NCBI RefSeq assembly: GCF_000299395.1
Contig: NC_018656.1
Span: 1,488,001-1,552,000 of the forward strand
Origin: Candidatus Nitrosopumilus sediminis
GTDB lineage: Archaea; Thermoproteota; Nitrososphaeria; Nitrososphaerales; Nitrosopumilaceae
Length of the DNA stretch: 64,000 bases
Direction: 5' to 3'
Each line of letters opens with the position of its first letter. The first letter of the stretch is position 1. The position numbers and the translations under genes were made by a program. This document shows positions 45,533-54,627 of this stretch, one piece after another. The notes beneath the pieces are model-generated. The model was not told the DNA's origin. It searched no databases and worked only from the letters and a program-made list of their open reading frames with translations.

Positions 45533-45913
45533 ATGGGACTTGTAAAAGAAGTAATCAAAGAGATTGGAAATAAATCAAGAGAATTTTATGAATTTGTTTT
45601 ACCGCCAATTGACATGTATCTTTATGATGACAATCTAAAAATTATAATCGATATTCCAGGATTTGCAAAAAAAGACATTGAATTATCTTTATGTGGAGAT
45701 ATTCTCTCTATCAATGCCAAAAAAATTATTGATGAAAAAGAATCCGAATTTTTGATTTCCAATCAAAGACCAAATGTCATTGATAAAAAAATAAGACTTC
45801 CAATTGAAATTAAACAAGGTGAAGAAAAAATTAAATCTGCAAAATATGAAAATGGTATCTTAACATTAATAATTCCTGTAATAAAAAAGGGAAAAGATAT
45901 TCCTATAGAGTAA
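45533..45913 (+). CDS. small heat shock protein (Hsp20)
   Basis: 126 residues with an alpha-crystallin domain (about 28-115): LKIIIDIPGFAKKDIELSL and KYENGILTLIIPV (the GxLxL motif). The C-terminal IPIE gives the I-x-I motif needed for oligomer assembly. It acts as an ATP-independent holdase chaperone. It converges with the UbiB-like kinase gene, one base apart. Confidence 0.93.
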   Translation: MGLVKEVIKEIGNKSREFYEFVLPPIDMYLYDDNLKIIIDIPGFAKKDIELSLCGDILSINAKKIIDEKESEFLISNQRPNVIDKKIRLPIEIKQGEEKIKSAKYENGILTLIIPVIKKGKDIPIE

Positions 45914-45914
45914 T

Positions 45915-47459
45915 CTAATATTTTCGAAATAGTCCTGAAATTGTTATTACAATACCAGAGATAATCATTCCAATAATTCCAAGTGATTCATTTGACTGAT
46001 GCAAAAATACTGATCCCATAAAAATTGCTGATGCAAAAATACTTCCACTTAGTAAAACCATTGGCTTTCTTTTTTTCATAAAAATTTGAGCTTCATCCAT
46101 TAATTTTTGTATCTCAGGTCCTAAACGAATTGCAGAATCAATTGATTTTGAAAAATTATCAAATGAAATTTTTAATTCTTGTACATATGCTTGTGGAATA
46201 AGATTTTCTTCTTCAAGAATATTTTTTAAAACTTTAACAAATTTAAAATCAACGTTATGTGTTTTGTAAATTCCTTCAATAATAGATGCCATTCTCATGT
46301 ATAATGCTAAATTTTTTGGCAATACAAATGGAAATTTGCTCATAGTTTGGTTTGCAAGCTCCATTAAACTTTGTACTTCCATTTCATCAGGTTTGTTTCC
46401 GTACATTGCACGAATGGATAGTTCAATTCCTTTTTCAATTACAGATCTATTATATCCAGGAGTAAGCATTGAAAGTTCACTCATCGCATTGACTACTCTT
46501 GAAGGATTTCTTTCAACTAACGCAAGATAAAGTCGAATTAACTTGAATCTTGTTTCATTGTTTATTCGTCCAACCATTCCATAATCGTACAAAATGAGTT
46601 TTCCATCATCAGTGACTGATATGTTACCTGGGTGGGGATCAGCATGAAAAATAGAATGTTTGAGAAGCATTGTAAAAAATACCTTATGGACATCTATGAC
46701 TAGTTGCTCTCTATCGATACCTTGCTCATCTAGAGCTTGCACATTTGTTACCTTAATTCCCGGTAGATATTCCATGGTAAGTACATTTTTTGATGATAAA
46801 TCATCATAAACAGATGGTACGACAACTTTATTCGAATCTGCCATATCATTTTTGATTGTTTTAAGATTCTGTAATTCATTAGTATAATCCATTTCTTCAT
46901 AAATTGTCTCAATAAATTGAGATAGCATTGCATTAGCGGAATAGCGTAAATTAGGATCAACGAATCTTAATGCTAGTGGAAGAATTTTTTTTAAAACTTT
47001 GAGATCTTCTGCTACAATTTTTTCAATTCCTGGTCTCTTTACTTTTACAACTATTTGTTGGTCTGAAACAGTTCCACGATAAACTTGACCTAATGAAGCA
47101 CCTGAAATAGAATTAGGATCAATCTCATCAAATTTTTCATTAATTGGTCCAAGTTCTTTTTCAATTATTGGTTTTACTTGATCGAAAGGAGCAGGTGGTA
47201 CACTATCTTGAAGTTTGGAGAGTTCATCTAAATATGGTTGAGGTAAGATATCTGCTCTTGAAGAAAGCCATTGTCCTAGTTTAATGTAAACAGGTCCTAA
47301 TGAAATGAAGGTGTCAAGGACTTTACGTGCATTTTTTCTAAACTGTTCAGAATCAATTTGATTTTTTTCTTGGTTAATCCATTTCTTTCTATCTTTACGT
47401 AATGCAAAAATAGACGGTAGAAGTTTAACGAGTACTTGAATTGTTCTAACAGTAGACAT
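45915..47459 (-). CDS. ABC1/UbiB-family atypical protein kinase
   Basis: 514 residues. The family hallmarks are the KxGQ motif in VYIKLGQWLSSR, the alanine-rich loop GASLGQVYRG, the lysine in IVVKVKRPGIE, the HADPHPGN catalytic loop and the metal-binding LYDYGMVG. The C-terminus has two membrane helices (about 465-510). Members act on isoprenoid-quinone or lipid metabolism; in thaumarchaea the partner pathway is not defined. It lies six bases from the upstream 127-aa gene. Confidence 0.9.
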   Translation of the reverse strand: MSTVRTIQVLVKLLPSIFALRKDRKKWINQEKNQIDSEQFRKNARKVLDTFISLGPVYIKLGQWLSSRADILPQPYLDELSKLQDSVPPAPFDQVKPIIEKELGPINEKFDEIDPNSISGASLGQVYRGTVSDQQIVVKVKRPGIEKIVAEDLKVLKKILPLALRFVDPNLRYSANAMLSQFIETIYEEMDYTNELQNLKTIKNDMADSNKVVVPSVYDDLSSKNVLTMEYLPGIKVTNVQALDEQGIDREQLVIDVHKVFFTMLLKHSIFHADPHPGNISVTDDGKLILYDYGMVGRINNETRFKLIRLYLALVERNPSRVVNAMSELSMLTPGYNRSVIEKGIELSIRAMYGNKPDEMEVQSLMELANQTMSKFPFVLPKNLALYMRMASIIEGIYKTHNVDFKFVKVLKNILEEENLIPQAYVQELKISFDNFSKSIDSAIRLGPEIQKLMDEAQIFMKKRKPMVLLSGSIFASAIFMGSVFLHQSNESLGIIGMIISGIVITISGLFRKY

Positions 47460-47464
47460 AGCAT

Positions 47465-47848
47465 TTACTCCAAATAATTTTTAATTTTTTTAGTAGCTAA
47501 GTATCCAACATATCCAGAAATTATTGATGAGAATAAACCAGAAGTAACAGTTGATTTTTTTGAATTTTTATTCATCATTTTTTTTGCAATTTCTGAACCT
47601 CCAAAAATTGCACATGCCAATCCAATCAAAACCTCAGGCGCATCATAAACCAAATGTCCTATTGGATCTTTTCTGGGATCTATTTTGTCATTATGAACCA
47701 AAAATTTGTCATCATATTCTCTAATGTGCAAATTACCATAACGATATTGTTTTTCTGCTCCATTTTTTTGTCCAAGGAATGTTTCTTCAGCTTCTTCTAG
47801 CATGAATTCACGTAATTCCTTTGGGACTTCAATTTCATCCCTAGGCAT
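47465..47848 (-). CDS. 127-aa hypothetical protein
   Basis: An acidic N-terminal helix (VPKELREFMLEEAEETFLGQK) is followed by a soluble core and a weakly hydrophobic C-terminal part (GLACAIFGGSEIAKKM and LFSSIISGYVGYLATKK), perhaps membrane-associated. No family recognised. TTATAAT on the minus strand at 47871-47877 lies 23-29 bases from the ATG, so it has its own leaderless promoter downstream of small-RNA copy C. It is probably co-transcribed with the ABC1 kinase gene. Confidence 0.6.
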   Translation of the reverse strand: MPRDEIEVPKELREFMLEEAEETFLGQKNGAEKQYRYGNLHIREYDDKFLVHNDKIDPRKDPIGHLVYDAPEVLIGLACAIFGGSEIAKKMMNKNSKKSTVTSGLFSSIISGYVGYLATKKIKNYLE

Positions 47849-48080
47849 AATCGCATGATCAAGTAATTGCTTATAATCTTACTCTATACATTGTGAATAG
47901 CTTAAGACCAAAAACGAATTGTATTTTGATGACGGCTAGATGAAGATTTTAGAATATAATATTTAGATCTCACTGATAATTTCTACGAATTGATTTTAGA
48001 AAAATATAATTTTAAACTAAATAGTTAGGAAGAATGTTATTTTAAAAATTCTAATATTGTTTATGATGGTAAATTAGAAA
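47849..48080. other. 232-base intergenic region with small-RNA copy C
   Basis: The left end is the promoter of the 127-aa gene, then the RNA element (47897-47966 with its box). The right part is A/T-rich with no frame or structure I can support. Confidence 0.45.
47897..47942 (-). ncRNA. small-RNA element copy C (three-copy family)
   Basis: On the minus strand, GTCATC (47933-47928), a variable hairpin and TGGTCTTAA (47910-47902) occur at the same relative distance as in copies A and B. The inner helix has become ATCAAAA with TTTTGGT, so paired positions changed together. The outer helix is TAGC (47938-47935) with GCTA (47901-47898). The promoter-like CTAAATA begins at 47966 and sits five bases nearer the GTCA motif than in A and B. 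No run of T follows, so the 3' end is uncertain. Confidence 0.5.
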
Positions 48081-48278
48081 TCACTTTAGTTGATTTTTTG
48101 TAAACATTACAAAACTAATTGAAAATGCAATTAACATTGCAACTCCTGTGATATATGCATAGTTAAATCCGATATCGGGATGATTTTCTTGATGATAGTA
48201 ATTAATCAAAAAAGTAACAACTAACAAAACTACTCCAACAACTGTTAATTTTTGATGTATTTCCAATAACCATAACAT
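48081..48278 (-). CDS. 65-aa two-helix membrane protein
   Basis: 65 residues with two membrane helices (about 10-27, LTVVGVVLLVVTFLI, and about 39-58, ITGVAMLIAFSISFVMF) separated by a short polar loop. No family recognised. It starts from an ATG at 48278 and may be monocistronic, with 181 bases to the next gene upstream. Confidence 0.55.
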   Translation of the reverse strand: MLWLLEIHQKLTVVGVVLLVVTFLINYYHQENHPDIGFNYAYITGVAMLIAFSISFVMFTKNQLK

Positions 48279-48459
48279 TGTTAATAACCATATGAATTTA
48301 GGAAAATTATCTTATTCACTTACAGTAAAGGTGTTGTGATAAATCCTACAATACTACCTGCTAGAAATAAAAATATGCCCTTTGCCATACCCAATATTAT
48401 TCCCTTAAGATGTGATATAATTATAATGTAAATTTCCCAAAAATGGAAATCAGAATTTT
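48279..48459. other. 181-base intergenic region
   Basis: A/T-rich sequence. No frame, repeat or hairpin stands out. Confidence 0.4.
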
Positions 48460-48792
48460 TTATGGATTAGATTCCATTTGAGACAATTTTGTGATTACTT
48501 GTTCCAATTCTGCTTTATTTTCTTTAATTACTCGTTTTATTACTTTGATCTCTTCATTAATCTGATCAAGATGAACATCATCAGAATTTTTTATTTGTTC
48601 TTCAAGATCTTTTAACATTTGTTGATTATGTTGGTTAATTTTTTCCAATTCATTCTTGTATCTCTCCAATTTTTCATATTGATTAGAAATTTCAGGAACA
48701 TCAATGTATTCTTGAGATGTTAAAAAACCCAAAGAAATTACTATACTTCCTATAGATAAAACTGCAATGAGAACGATGATAGTTAATCTCAA
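48460..48792 (-). CDS. 110-aa membrane-anchored coiled-coil protein
   Basis: An N-terminal hydrophobic helix (about 4-27) leads to a long charged coiled coil (YEKLERYKNELEKINQHNQQ onwards, to about residue 105) with heptad-like spacing of Ile/Leu. It would project from the membrane as a rod. No family recognised. It follows the secreted-protein gene of the exporter operon on the same strand, 44 bases downstream, and may share its transcript. Confidence 0.6.
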   Translation of the reverse strand: MRLTIIVLIAVLSIGSIVISLGFLTSQEYIDVPEISNQYEKLERYKNELEKINQHNQQMLKDLEEQIKNSDDVHLDQINEEIKVIKRVIKENKAELEQVITKLSQMESNP

Positions 48793-48836
48793 TATTATTA
48801 TCCTTATATCTCCATTTCAGATTTAAAATTATATAG

Positions 48837-50138
48837 TTAACTTGCCTCAATTGTAGCTTTTTTACGCCTACGAATTATGTAAATTGCAGCTCCTACAATT
48901 AAAATGATTGGTATTATGATCATTGTAGGATCAGTTGTATCATCATCATTTGAGGGCTTAACAATAGTAATTATTTGATCTTGAGTTAGAAATATCTCAT
49001 CTCTAGTACTATCCTTGTATCTAACTGTAATTGTAATCTCATGTTCACCATATCTTGGTTGACCTTTAAATTCGATTGGAACATTAAATGGTACAGGTGC
49101 ATCAACTTCAATTTCATCAATAAATTGAGTACTTGGTTTAATATTAGAATCACCTTTTGGTTCAATAGAAACAAAACCAAATAATCCATCTTCATTTCCT
49201 TCATTAATAATTTCCCCAATTACCATTTGTGTTCCAGATAATTCTATCACATCAACATTGAAGATTGTTAAATCAATCAGCCCTTTGATGTAAAAATCAA
49301 CTATTTTTGAAATAGTATGAAGATCTCCATGTGCATTATAATATGAAATAGATAACGGAATTCTTAAAGTGTCACCCTTTAATGATTCAGGAACATATAC
49401 AGTTGCAGTAAAATATCTTGCAGATTTTGGATTAATGTTTCCAATGTCCCAGCTTGATTCTAAAATTACAACATTTTCAACATTAGTAGTTGATGATGAA
49501 GTGGATGCCAATTCTGTAGAGGTATTTGTTGCAACAATGTCTACACCGGAAATTGGTGCAGTACCATCATTAGCAATCTCAATAACTACATTATTGGTCG
49601 TTAAAGATGTAAGAAAAGGATCTTGTGCTTTAACATTTATCACACTATCTCCAGTAATCTTAAAATCAAAATCAGCAAATGCTGTTCGAACTCCAGATTC
49701 TCTTAATCTAGAATAATCAACTTTTACAGTTCCTGGATACTGTTGAATCTTGACATTTTGATCAATATTTACAAAAAATGTGATGTGAAAATTTTCCCCT
49801 GCCAATGAATTTGAGTCACTGTCAGCACGAATAATTGAGCCTGGACCATCAGATGCTGAAAAACCCATAGGTAAAGATAGTTGACCTCGAATTCCTGTGA
49901 TGTCCTGAGTTCCAACATTTGCAAATACTACTGTAAAGGGGACATTTCCATCACCTGGTTCAATTTCAATTTTTTCATCAATTGTACCAAAATATGCGTC
50001 TAAAAATTTCACATCTCCAAAATCTCTTTCAAATGGAGATTGACCAAATCCGCCAGAAGTGATTTGTGCATAAGAATTATCAAAAATAAGTGGTAAAAAT
50101 CCAATTAAAAATAGTGAAAAAATAATTTTAGAATTCAT
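48837..50138 (-). CDS. secreted COG1361-like protein of the ABC exporter operon
   Basis: 433 residues with a signal peptide (about 1-24, ending NSYAQ), repeated beta-sandwich domains of about 100 residues (GNVPFTVVFANVGTQDITGI, NVVIEIANDGTAPISGVDI and VIGEIINEGNEDG each hold the N-x-G strand pattern), and a C-terminal membrane helix ending RRRKK. Archaeal proteins of this type are often encoded with MacB-like permeases. It overlaps the ATPase gene by one base. It may be a surface partner or export accessory. Confidence 0.78.
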   Translation of the reverse strand: MNSKIIFSLFLIGFLPLIFDNSYAQITSGGFGQSPFERDFGDVKFLDAYFGTIDEKIEIEPGDGNVPFTVVFANVGTQDITGIRGQLSLPMGFSASDGPGSIIRADSDSNSLAGENFHITFFVNIDQNVKIQQYPGTVKVDYSRLRESGVRTAFADFDFKITGDSVINVKAQDPFLTSLTTNNVVIEIANDGTAPISGVDIVATNTSTELASTSSSTTNVENVVILESSWDIGNINPKSARYFTATVYVPESLKGDTLRIPLSISYYNAHGDLHTISKIVDFYIKGLIDLTIFNVDVIELSGTQMVIGEIINEGNEDGLFGFVSIEPKGDSNIKPSTQFIDEIEVDAPVPFNVPIEFKGQPRYGEHEITITVRYKDSTRDEIFLTQDQIITIVKPSNDDDTTDPTMIIIPIILIVGAAIYIIRRRKKATIEAS

Positions 50139-50842
50139 TATGCAATGATCTCCATTTCTGATGGTTGATCACCTTCAAATGCCTTACCATCTTTAATTGT
50201 AATTACTCTATCAACATCACCAAAATGTTCTTTATCGTGTGTAACAACAATGAATGTTTGATTAAGTTTTTTGGCCATGGATTTCATTAATTCTACTATA
50301 GTTTGAGACGTTACAGAATCAAGATTACCAGTTGGTTCGTCTGCTAATATTATTGAAGGTTTGTTGATCAATCCTCTTGCAATAGCGACTCTTTGAGCTT
50401 GTCCACCAGATATTTTATTTGCACGTTTATTCATTTGATCTTCTAGTCCAACTGCTTTTAGTAAATTCTTTGCATCTTTTTCATCAGTAGCACTTGATCC
50501 CGCAATTTGAATTGGAAGTAATACATTTTCTAAAACTGAAAGATCAGTAAGTAAATTAGAAAATTGAAAAATAAATCCTAATTTTTTATTTCTAAATGAG
50601 GAAATTTGATCATCTCCAAGTGATGTAGTGTTTGTACCATCAATGAAAATTTTTCCATTACTTGGGGAATCTAATAATCCAATCATGTTTAGTAATGTAG
50701 ATTTACCAGAACCTGAACTTCCAACAATTAATACAAATTCTCCTTTTTTAATTGAAAATGAAACATTGTCAAGTGCTTTTACTTGATTTTCGCCTTCTCC
50801 GTAGATTTTACTGAGATTATTTATTTCAAGTACGTTAGACAG
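50138..50842 (-). CDS. MacB/LolD-type ABC exporter ATP-binding protein, CTG start
   Basis: 234 residues if it starts with CTG at 50842, giving MSNVLEINNLSKIYGEGENQ; the frame has no ATG, GTG or TTG before Walker A. An ATG at 50686 would delete the P-loop. Walker A is VGSSGSGKST, the signature ISGGQAQRVAIARG, Walker B IILADEPTG and the H-loop VVTHD. The start overlaps the permease stop by eight bases, as expected for coupled translation. It powers the permease at 50835. Confidence 0.88.
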   Translation of the reverse strand: MSNVLEINNLSKIYGEGENQVKALDNVSFSIKKGEFVLIVGSSGSGKSTLLNMIGLLDSPSNGKIFIDGTNTTSLGDDQISSFRNKKLGFIFQFSNLLTDLSVLENVLLPIQIAGSSATDEKDAKNLLKAVGLEDQMNKRANKISGGQAQRVAIARGLINKPSIILADEPTGNLDSVTSQTIVELMKSMAKKLNQTFIVVTHDKEHFGDVDRVITIKDGKAFEGDQPSEMEIIA

Positions 50843-52034
50843 TTCTCATCGCCTCCACAGGTAACAATTTTGTAGCCCTATACGATGGATATAGAGATGC
50901 AATAATAGCCAAAGCAAATGAAGTTAAGGCAGTCTGAATGATTTTTTCCCAATTGTAACTTACTTCTAGAGGAAGACTGTTGTTAAACGACATTTTTGTC
51001 TCTTTTGCGTACACAGTATATCCCAATCCTGCAGCTGTTCCTACACCAGCTCCAATTGCTCCAATAATCATACCTTGGAAAATAAAAATAATTAGAATGT
51101 CTTTTCTTTTTGCTCCAATTGCCCTCATTACACCAATTTCTTTTGTTTTTCCATTTACTAACATCATCTGAATTGTAACAATTGCAAATGCAGATGACAT
51201 CATTCCAAAGTATCCAATCATGTTAATCATCGCTATACCGGATCTAAATCCAGCAAGTTGTTGTTCTGCTGATTCTTCTATAGTTTCTGCAAGAAAATCA
51301 TCATTTGGAAATGAACGTAAAAAGAATTCTTTTACTTCAAATGCTTTAGAAGGATCATTTAGTTTTACCATAAATGAACCGGTATCTCCAGATCTCTTCA
51401 TCATATCACGTAAAGTATCAATATGTACAACTGCAGTGTAATCAAATCCTTGACCTCCAGGTGATTTTGCAATTCCAGAAACAGTAAATCTCTTAATTTG
51501 ATCTTGACCCCATCTATCAACTACAAGAACTTTAACACTATCTCCTACTTGAGCTCCACCAAGATCTTCTGCCACAGAGGTTCCCAATACGATTGAGTTT
51601 CTTGAAAATACATAGCTTCCTTCAGAAACAGTTTCATGTACAGTTGATGCTAAAATATCACGAAATGGATCAACACCAACTATTGGTACTCTAGTTTCTT
51701 CAATTAATTTACCATTTTTAGTCATATTCATTTCAGCCGTCGATGAAAGCCGAGGTGTCGCCGCATCAACATATGGGATTCTTTCAAACCAATTTACAAT
51801 CGATAAATCGGATTTGTCTATAAAATCAGCTTCATCAGTTACAAGAATATCTCCATTTCTATAATCACTGATGTCTCTAACAATTGCATCGAACAATCCT
51901 TGAAAAATTACAAAATTTACATGAATTACTAAAATTCCAATTGTTACTGCTAATACTGCTCCAATCAAACTGCCTTTTTTATTGAATAGCATACGTTTTG
52001 CCAGCTTTAATCGATAATCCACGAAATAAGTCAA
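50835..52034 (-). CDS. FtsX/MacB-type ABC exporter permease
   Basis: 399 residues: an N-terminal membrane helix (about 22-45), a large extracellular domain (about 50-265), and three C-terminal helices with the FtsX-type cytosolic loop KTKEIGVMRAIGAKRKDI and a terminal YPSYRATKLLPVEAMRTV. It is typical of MacB or LolC/E transporters that move lipids, lipoproteins or peptides. It is the first gene of the leftward operon. A divergent Lrp regulator is 104 bases away. Confidence 0.9.
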   Translation of the reverse strand: MTYFVDYRLKLAKRMLFNKKGSLIGAVLAVTIGILVIHVNFVIFQGLFDAIVRDISDYRNGDILVTDEADFIDKSDLSIVNWFERIPYVDAATPRLSSTAEMNMTKNGKLIEETRVPIVGVDPFRDILASTVHETVSEGSYVFSRNSIVLGTSVAEDLGGAQVGDSVKVLVVDRWGQDQIKRFTVSGIAKSPGGQGFDYTAVVHIDTLRDMMKRSGDTGSFMVKLNDPSKAFEVKEFFLRSFPNDDFLAETIEESAEQQLAGFRSGIAMINMIGYFGMMSSAFAIVTIQMMLVNGKTKEIGVMRAIGAKRKDILIIFIFQGMIIGAIGAGVGTAAGLGYTVYAKETKMSFNNSLPLEVSYNWEKIIQTALTSFALAIIASLYPSYRATKLLPVEAMRTV

Positions 52035-52050
52035 ATAGTCTAATATTTAA

Positions 52051-52083
52051 TGTCTATTATGTATAGTGCTAACAGTATAGACA
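52051..52083. promoter_or_regulatory. inverted repeat between exporter permease and Lrp regulator
   Basis: TGTCTAT (52051-52057) and ATAGACA (52077-52083) form a perfect 7-bp inverted repeat, 26 bases between starts. It lies in the promoter zone shared by the leftward permease gene and the rightward regulator. It is a candidate site for the encoded double-HTH regulator; this is inference. Confidence 0.4.
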
Positions 52084-52138
52084 ATTTTATATCATATTAG
52101 TAATTTCTATATCTTAAGGAGTCAACAAAGGTGATATA

Positions 52139-53041
52139 ATGGACAATTTAGATATGAAAATCCTTACTAGATTATTAAATAATTGCAGAGAATCTGACAG
52201 GCAAATAGGCATAGAATTAGGAATTTCCGGTGGGGCAGTAAGAGCCAGAATTAGAAAAATGCAGGCAAAGGAGATTATTGAAGAATTTTTTATCAAAGTT
52301 GAACCACCAGTTTTGGGTTATGGTGTCTTGTACTTTGTGGTGTCAGGTGAAAATATCAAAGAAATTTTAGAGCAAGCAAGCCTCGTTGGTGAACCATATT
52401 TTGTAGTTCCATGTGTTGGAGGAATAACGGTTTGTGGTATTTCTGTAAAAGAGAATATAGAGCAAAAAATAGAACTGGCAAAGAAATTGATGAAAGATGT
52501 TAAAGTCTTATCGATTTTTGAAGCAGAGAATCCAGGATATATTTCAAATCTTACAAAAACAGATTTGGAAATTTTAGAAGAGTTGATTAAAGATCCTAGA
52601 CAAAAAATAGAACAAATTGCAAAAAATACAAAAATGTCAACAAAAACAATAACAAGATGTATTGAAAAATTGCATGAAAATGAGGGGATTCAATTTACGT
52701 TAGTATACGATCCTAAAAAAATTGAGAATTTCATTCCTCATGCTATATTAACTTGGATAGAAGGAGATCTGAAAGAAACTTTAGAAAATCTTAATGATTC
52801 ATTTTCTGAATCATACTTGCAAATTCCATTTGTAGCAAAAAATCAAATTGTTCTGTTTATGTACAGTAATGATATTTACAAAATGGATGAATTAACACAA
52901 AAAGTTAGAAATATTCAAAATGTAAAAACAGCTGATTTATTCATTCCAAAAAAGATTTCATTTTATGTAAAATGGATTGAAAAAGCTATTAATGATTTCA
53001 AAAAATCTCCAAAATTACATTTAACATATCAAACAAATTAA
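52139..53041 (+). CDS. Lrp/AsnC-family regulator with two DNA-binding domains
   Basis: 300 residues. An N-terminal HTH (MDNLDMKILTRLLNNCRESD, IGISGGAVRARIRKMQ) and a ligand-like domain (about 55-135) are followed by a second HTH (LTKTDLEILEELIKDPRQKI, MSTKTITRCIEKL) and a further C-terminal domain. Tandem AsnC-type HTHs are found in some archaeal regulators. The divergent exporter operon is a likely target. A GGTGAT ribosome-binding sequence precedes the ATG. Confidence 0.82.
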   Translation: MDNLDMKILTRLLNNCRESDRQIGIELGISGGAVRARIRKMQAKEIIEEFFIKVEPPVLGYGVLYFVVSGENIKEILEQASLVGEPYFVVPCVGGITVCGISVKENIEQKIELAKKLMKDVKVLSIFEAENPGYISNLTKTDLEILEELIKDPRQKIEQIAKNTKMSTKTITRCIEKLHENEGIQFTLVYDPKKIENFIPHAILTWIEGDLKETLENLNDSFSESYLQIPFVAKNQIVLFMYSNDIYKMDELTQKVRNIQNVKTADLFIPKKISFYVKWIEKAINDFKKSPKLHLTYQTN

Positions 53042-53066
53042 ATAAGAATAATTTTCAACTTTTTGT

Positions 53067-53581
53067 ATGAAAGAAACAAAGATCTATGAAGGAAAAATTT
53101 TAGGTCTCAGTGTTTTTAATGGAAAAATAGAAGGCAGAGAAGTCAAACGAGAAGTAATCAAACATAGGGGTGCAGCAGCAATGCTTGCTTTTGATGAAGA
53201 AAAAAAGTAATTCTAGTCAAACAACATAGATTTCCACATGGCTATGTTTTAGAAATTCCTGCAGGTACACTAGAAAAGAAGGAAGAGCCAGTAAAATGTG
53301 CATTTAGAGAATTGGAGGAAGAAACAGGCTATAGAGCAAAAAAAATGACTCCTCTCATTACATATTATCCATCAATCGGTTATAATTCAGAGATTATTCA
53401 TTGTTTTGTAGCCTCAGGATTAAAGAAAATATCTGATTTGAACCTTGATGAGGATGAAATATTATCAGTAGTAAAAATGGATTTCAAAAAAGTTCTATCA
53501 ATGATCAAGTCAGGTAAAATACAGGATTCAAAAACAATATGTGCAATTTTGGCATATGCTTCAAAGAAAAAAATATACTAA
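53067..53581 (+). pseudogene. Nudix hydrolase (ADP-ribose-pyrophosphatase-like) with frameshift
   Basis: The first frame, ATG 53067, gives 47 residues ending AFDEEKK then a stop at 53208-53210. The other frame continues [20 protein letters not shown] with a perfect Nudix box (GTLEKKE...RELEEETGY) to 53581. One extra A in the run of seven at 53200-53206 would fuse both into about 171 residues, the usual size. So the gene has lost an A by mutation or sequencing error, or slips at the A-run. As written only the C-terminal part is translatable from its own start (53312 or upstream). Confidence 0.82.
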
Positions 53582-54562
53582 TCATTCATTATAGATAGGT
53601 TGTACAAGATCTGCAACATCAGCCCAAGACTGTGCAATTCTTTCAAACATGTACAGCAAATCTAGAAAATCCAATGGAATTTGTTTTTTATTTCCTAATG
53701 AAGTTCGTAATAAACTAAGTTTTCTTTCATATTGTTTATGCATAGATATAGCTTCAATAGCTAAAAGTCTATCAGGTTTTGTAAATGCATCAATAGATTT
53801 TTCAGCAACTTTATTAAAATCTTTTACCACATCATAGATTTTTTTTGAATATTCTTTGGATAAAGAAAAGTTGAAGATAAAATCAGATAATTCTACAATA
53901 GAGTCACCTGCATTTTCAAGAACACTTGCTGCGACTCTATAATCTAATACATCAATATTTTCTAAATTAAATACATTGGCTAATCTTTTGTCAACTAAGG
54001 TACTTCGTATTAAACGTACAAGTAAGAAATATTGTCTGTTTACTTCAACATCACGTTTTGATAATGTTTGTAAATTTGATTTGTCATCTGAAATTAATCC
54101 ATTTAATACATCATCATACATCCCTAGTGCAATAGAACTCATTCGTTTCAGAATTTTTGCAGGATTGAGAGTTGTTGCATCCAAAAGAAATTGCATGTTA
54201 ATATGAGATGCATCTTCTTCAATTATTTCCATACCTACTAAACGTCTCATTGAATTACGAATGTCTTCTCTATCTTTACCAGGAATAATTGATTTTGAAT
54301 TAATTACTATGATGTCATATCCTAAAAGATAAGCTCCTGTGATGTTAGCTACAATGTTTTCTTCTTTAGGTAACGGATAAGAAATCACAAGTTCTTTTGT
54401 AGGCCTTGTTTCTTTATTTGCAGATATCGAAATACTGTCTTGACCAGTTTCAATTTCAACTTGGCTACTTTTATCCAAATTATTTGCATCAACCCATTCC
54501 TTAGGTAATGACACTAAGATACTACTTCCAATTCTTTGTAGGCGTCGAACAAATTTAGTCAA
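53582..54562 (-). CDS. AbrB-like + PhoU-domain regulator
   Basis: 326 residues. The N-terminus (FVRRLQRIGSSILVSLPKEW) is a SpoVT-AbrB swapped-hairpin-type DNA-binding segment, followed by two PhoU-like three-helix bundles (about 115-215 and 225-320). This archaeal architecture is seen in phosphate-related regulators that control uptake or, by analogy with PhoU, repress signalling. No phosphate transporter genes are in the window. The 3' end abuts the Nudix gene, convergent. Confidence 0.82.
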   Translation of the reverse strand: MTKFVRRLQRIGSSILVSLPKEWVDANNLDKSSQVEIETGQDSISISANKETRPTKELVISYPLPKEENIVANITGAYLLGYDIIVINSKSIIPGKDREDIRNSMRRLVGMEIIEEDASHINMQFLLDATTLNPAKILKRMSSIALGMYDDVLNGLISDDKSNLQTLSKRDVEVNRQYFLLVRLIRSTLVDKRLANVFNLENIDVLDYRVAASVLENAGDSIVELSDFIFNFSLSKEYSKKIYDVVKDFNKVAEKSIDAFTKPDRLLAIEAISMHKQYERKLSLLRTSLGNKKQIPLDFLDLLYMFERIAQSWADVADLVQPIYNE

Positions 54563-54627
54563 TTTATACTAATATAATTAATTTAAGCCATATTCTTATA
54601 TTTTGTGTAAAGTTTAAACTCAGATCA

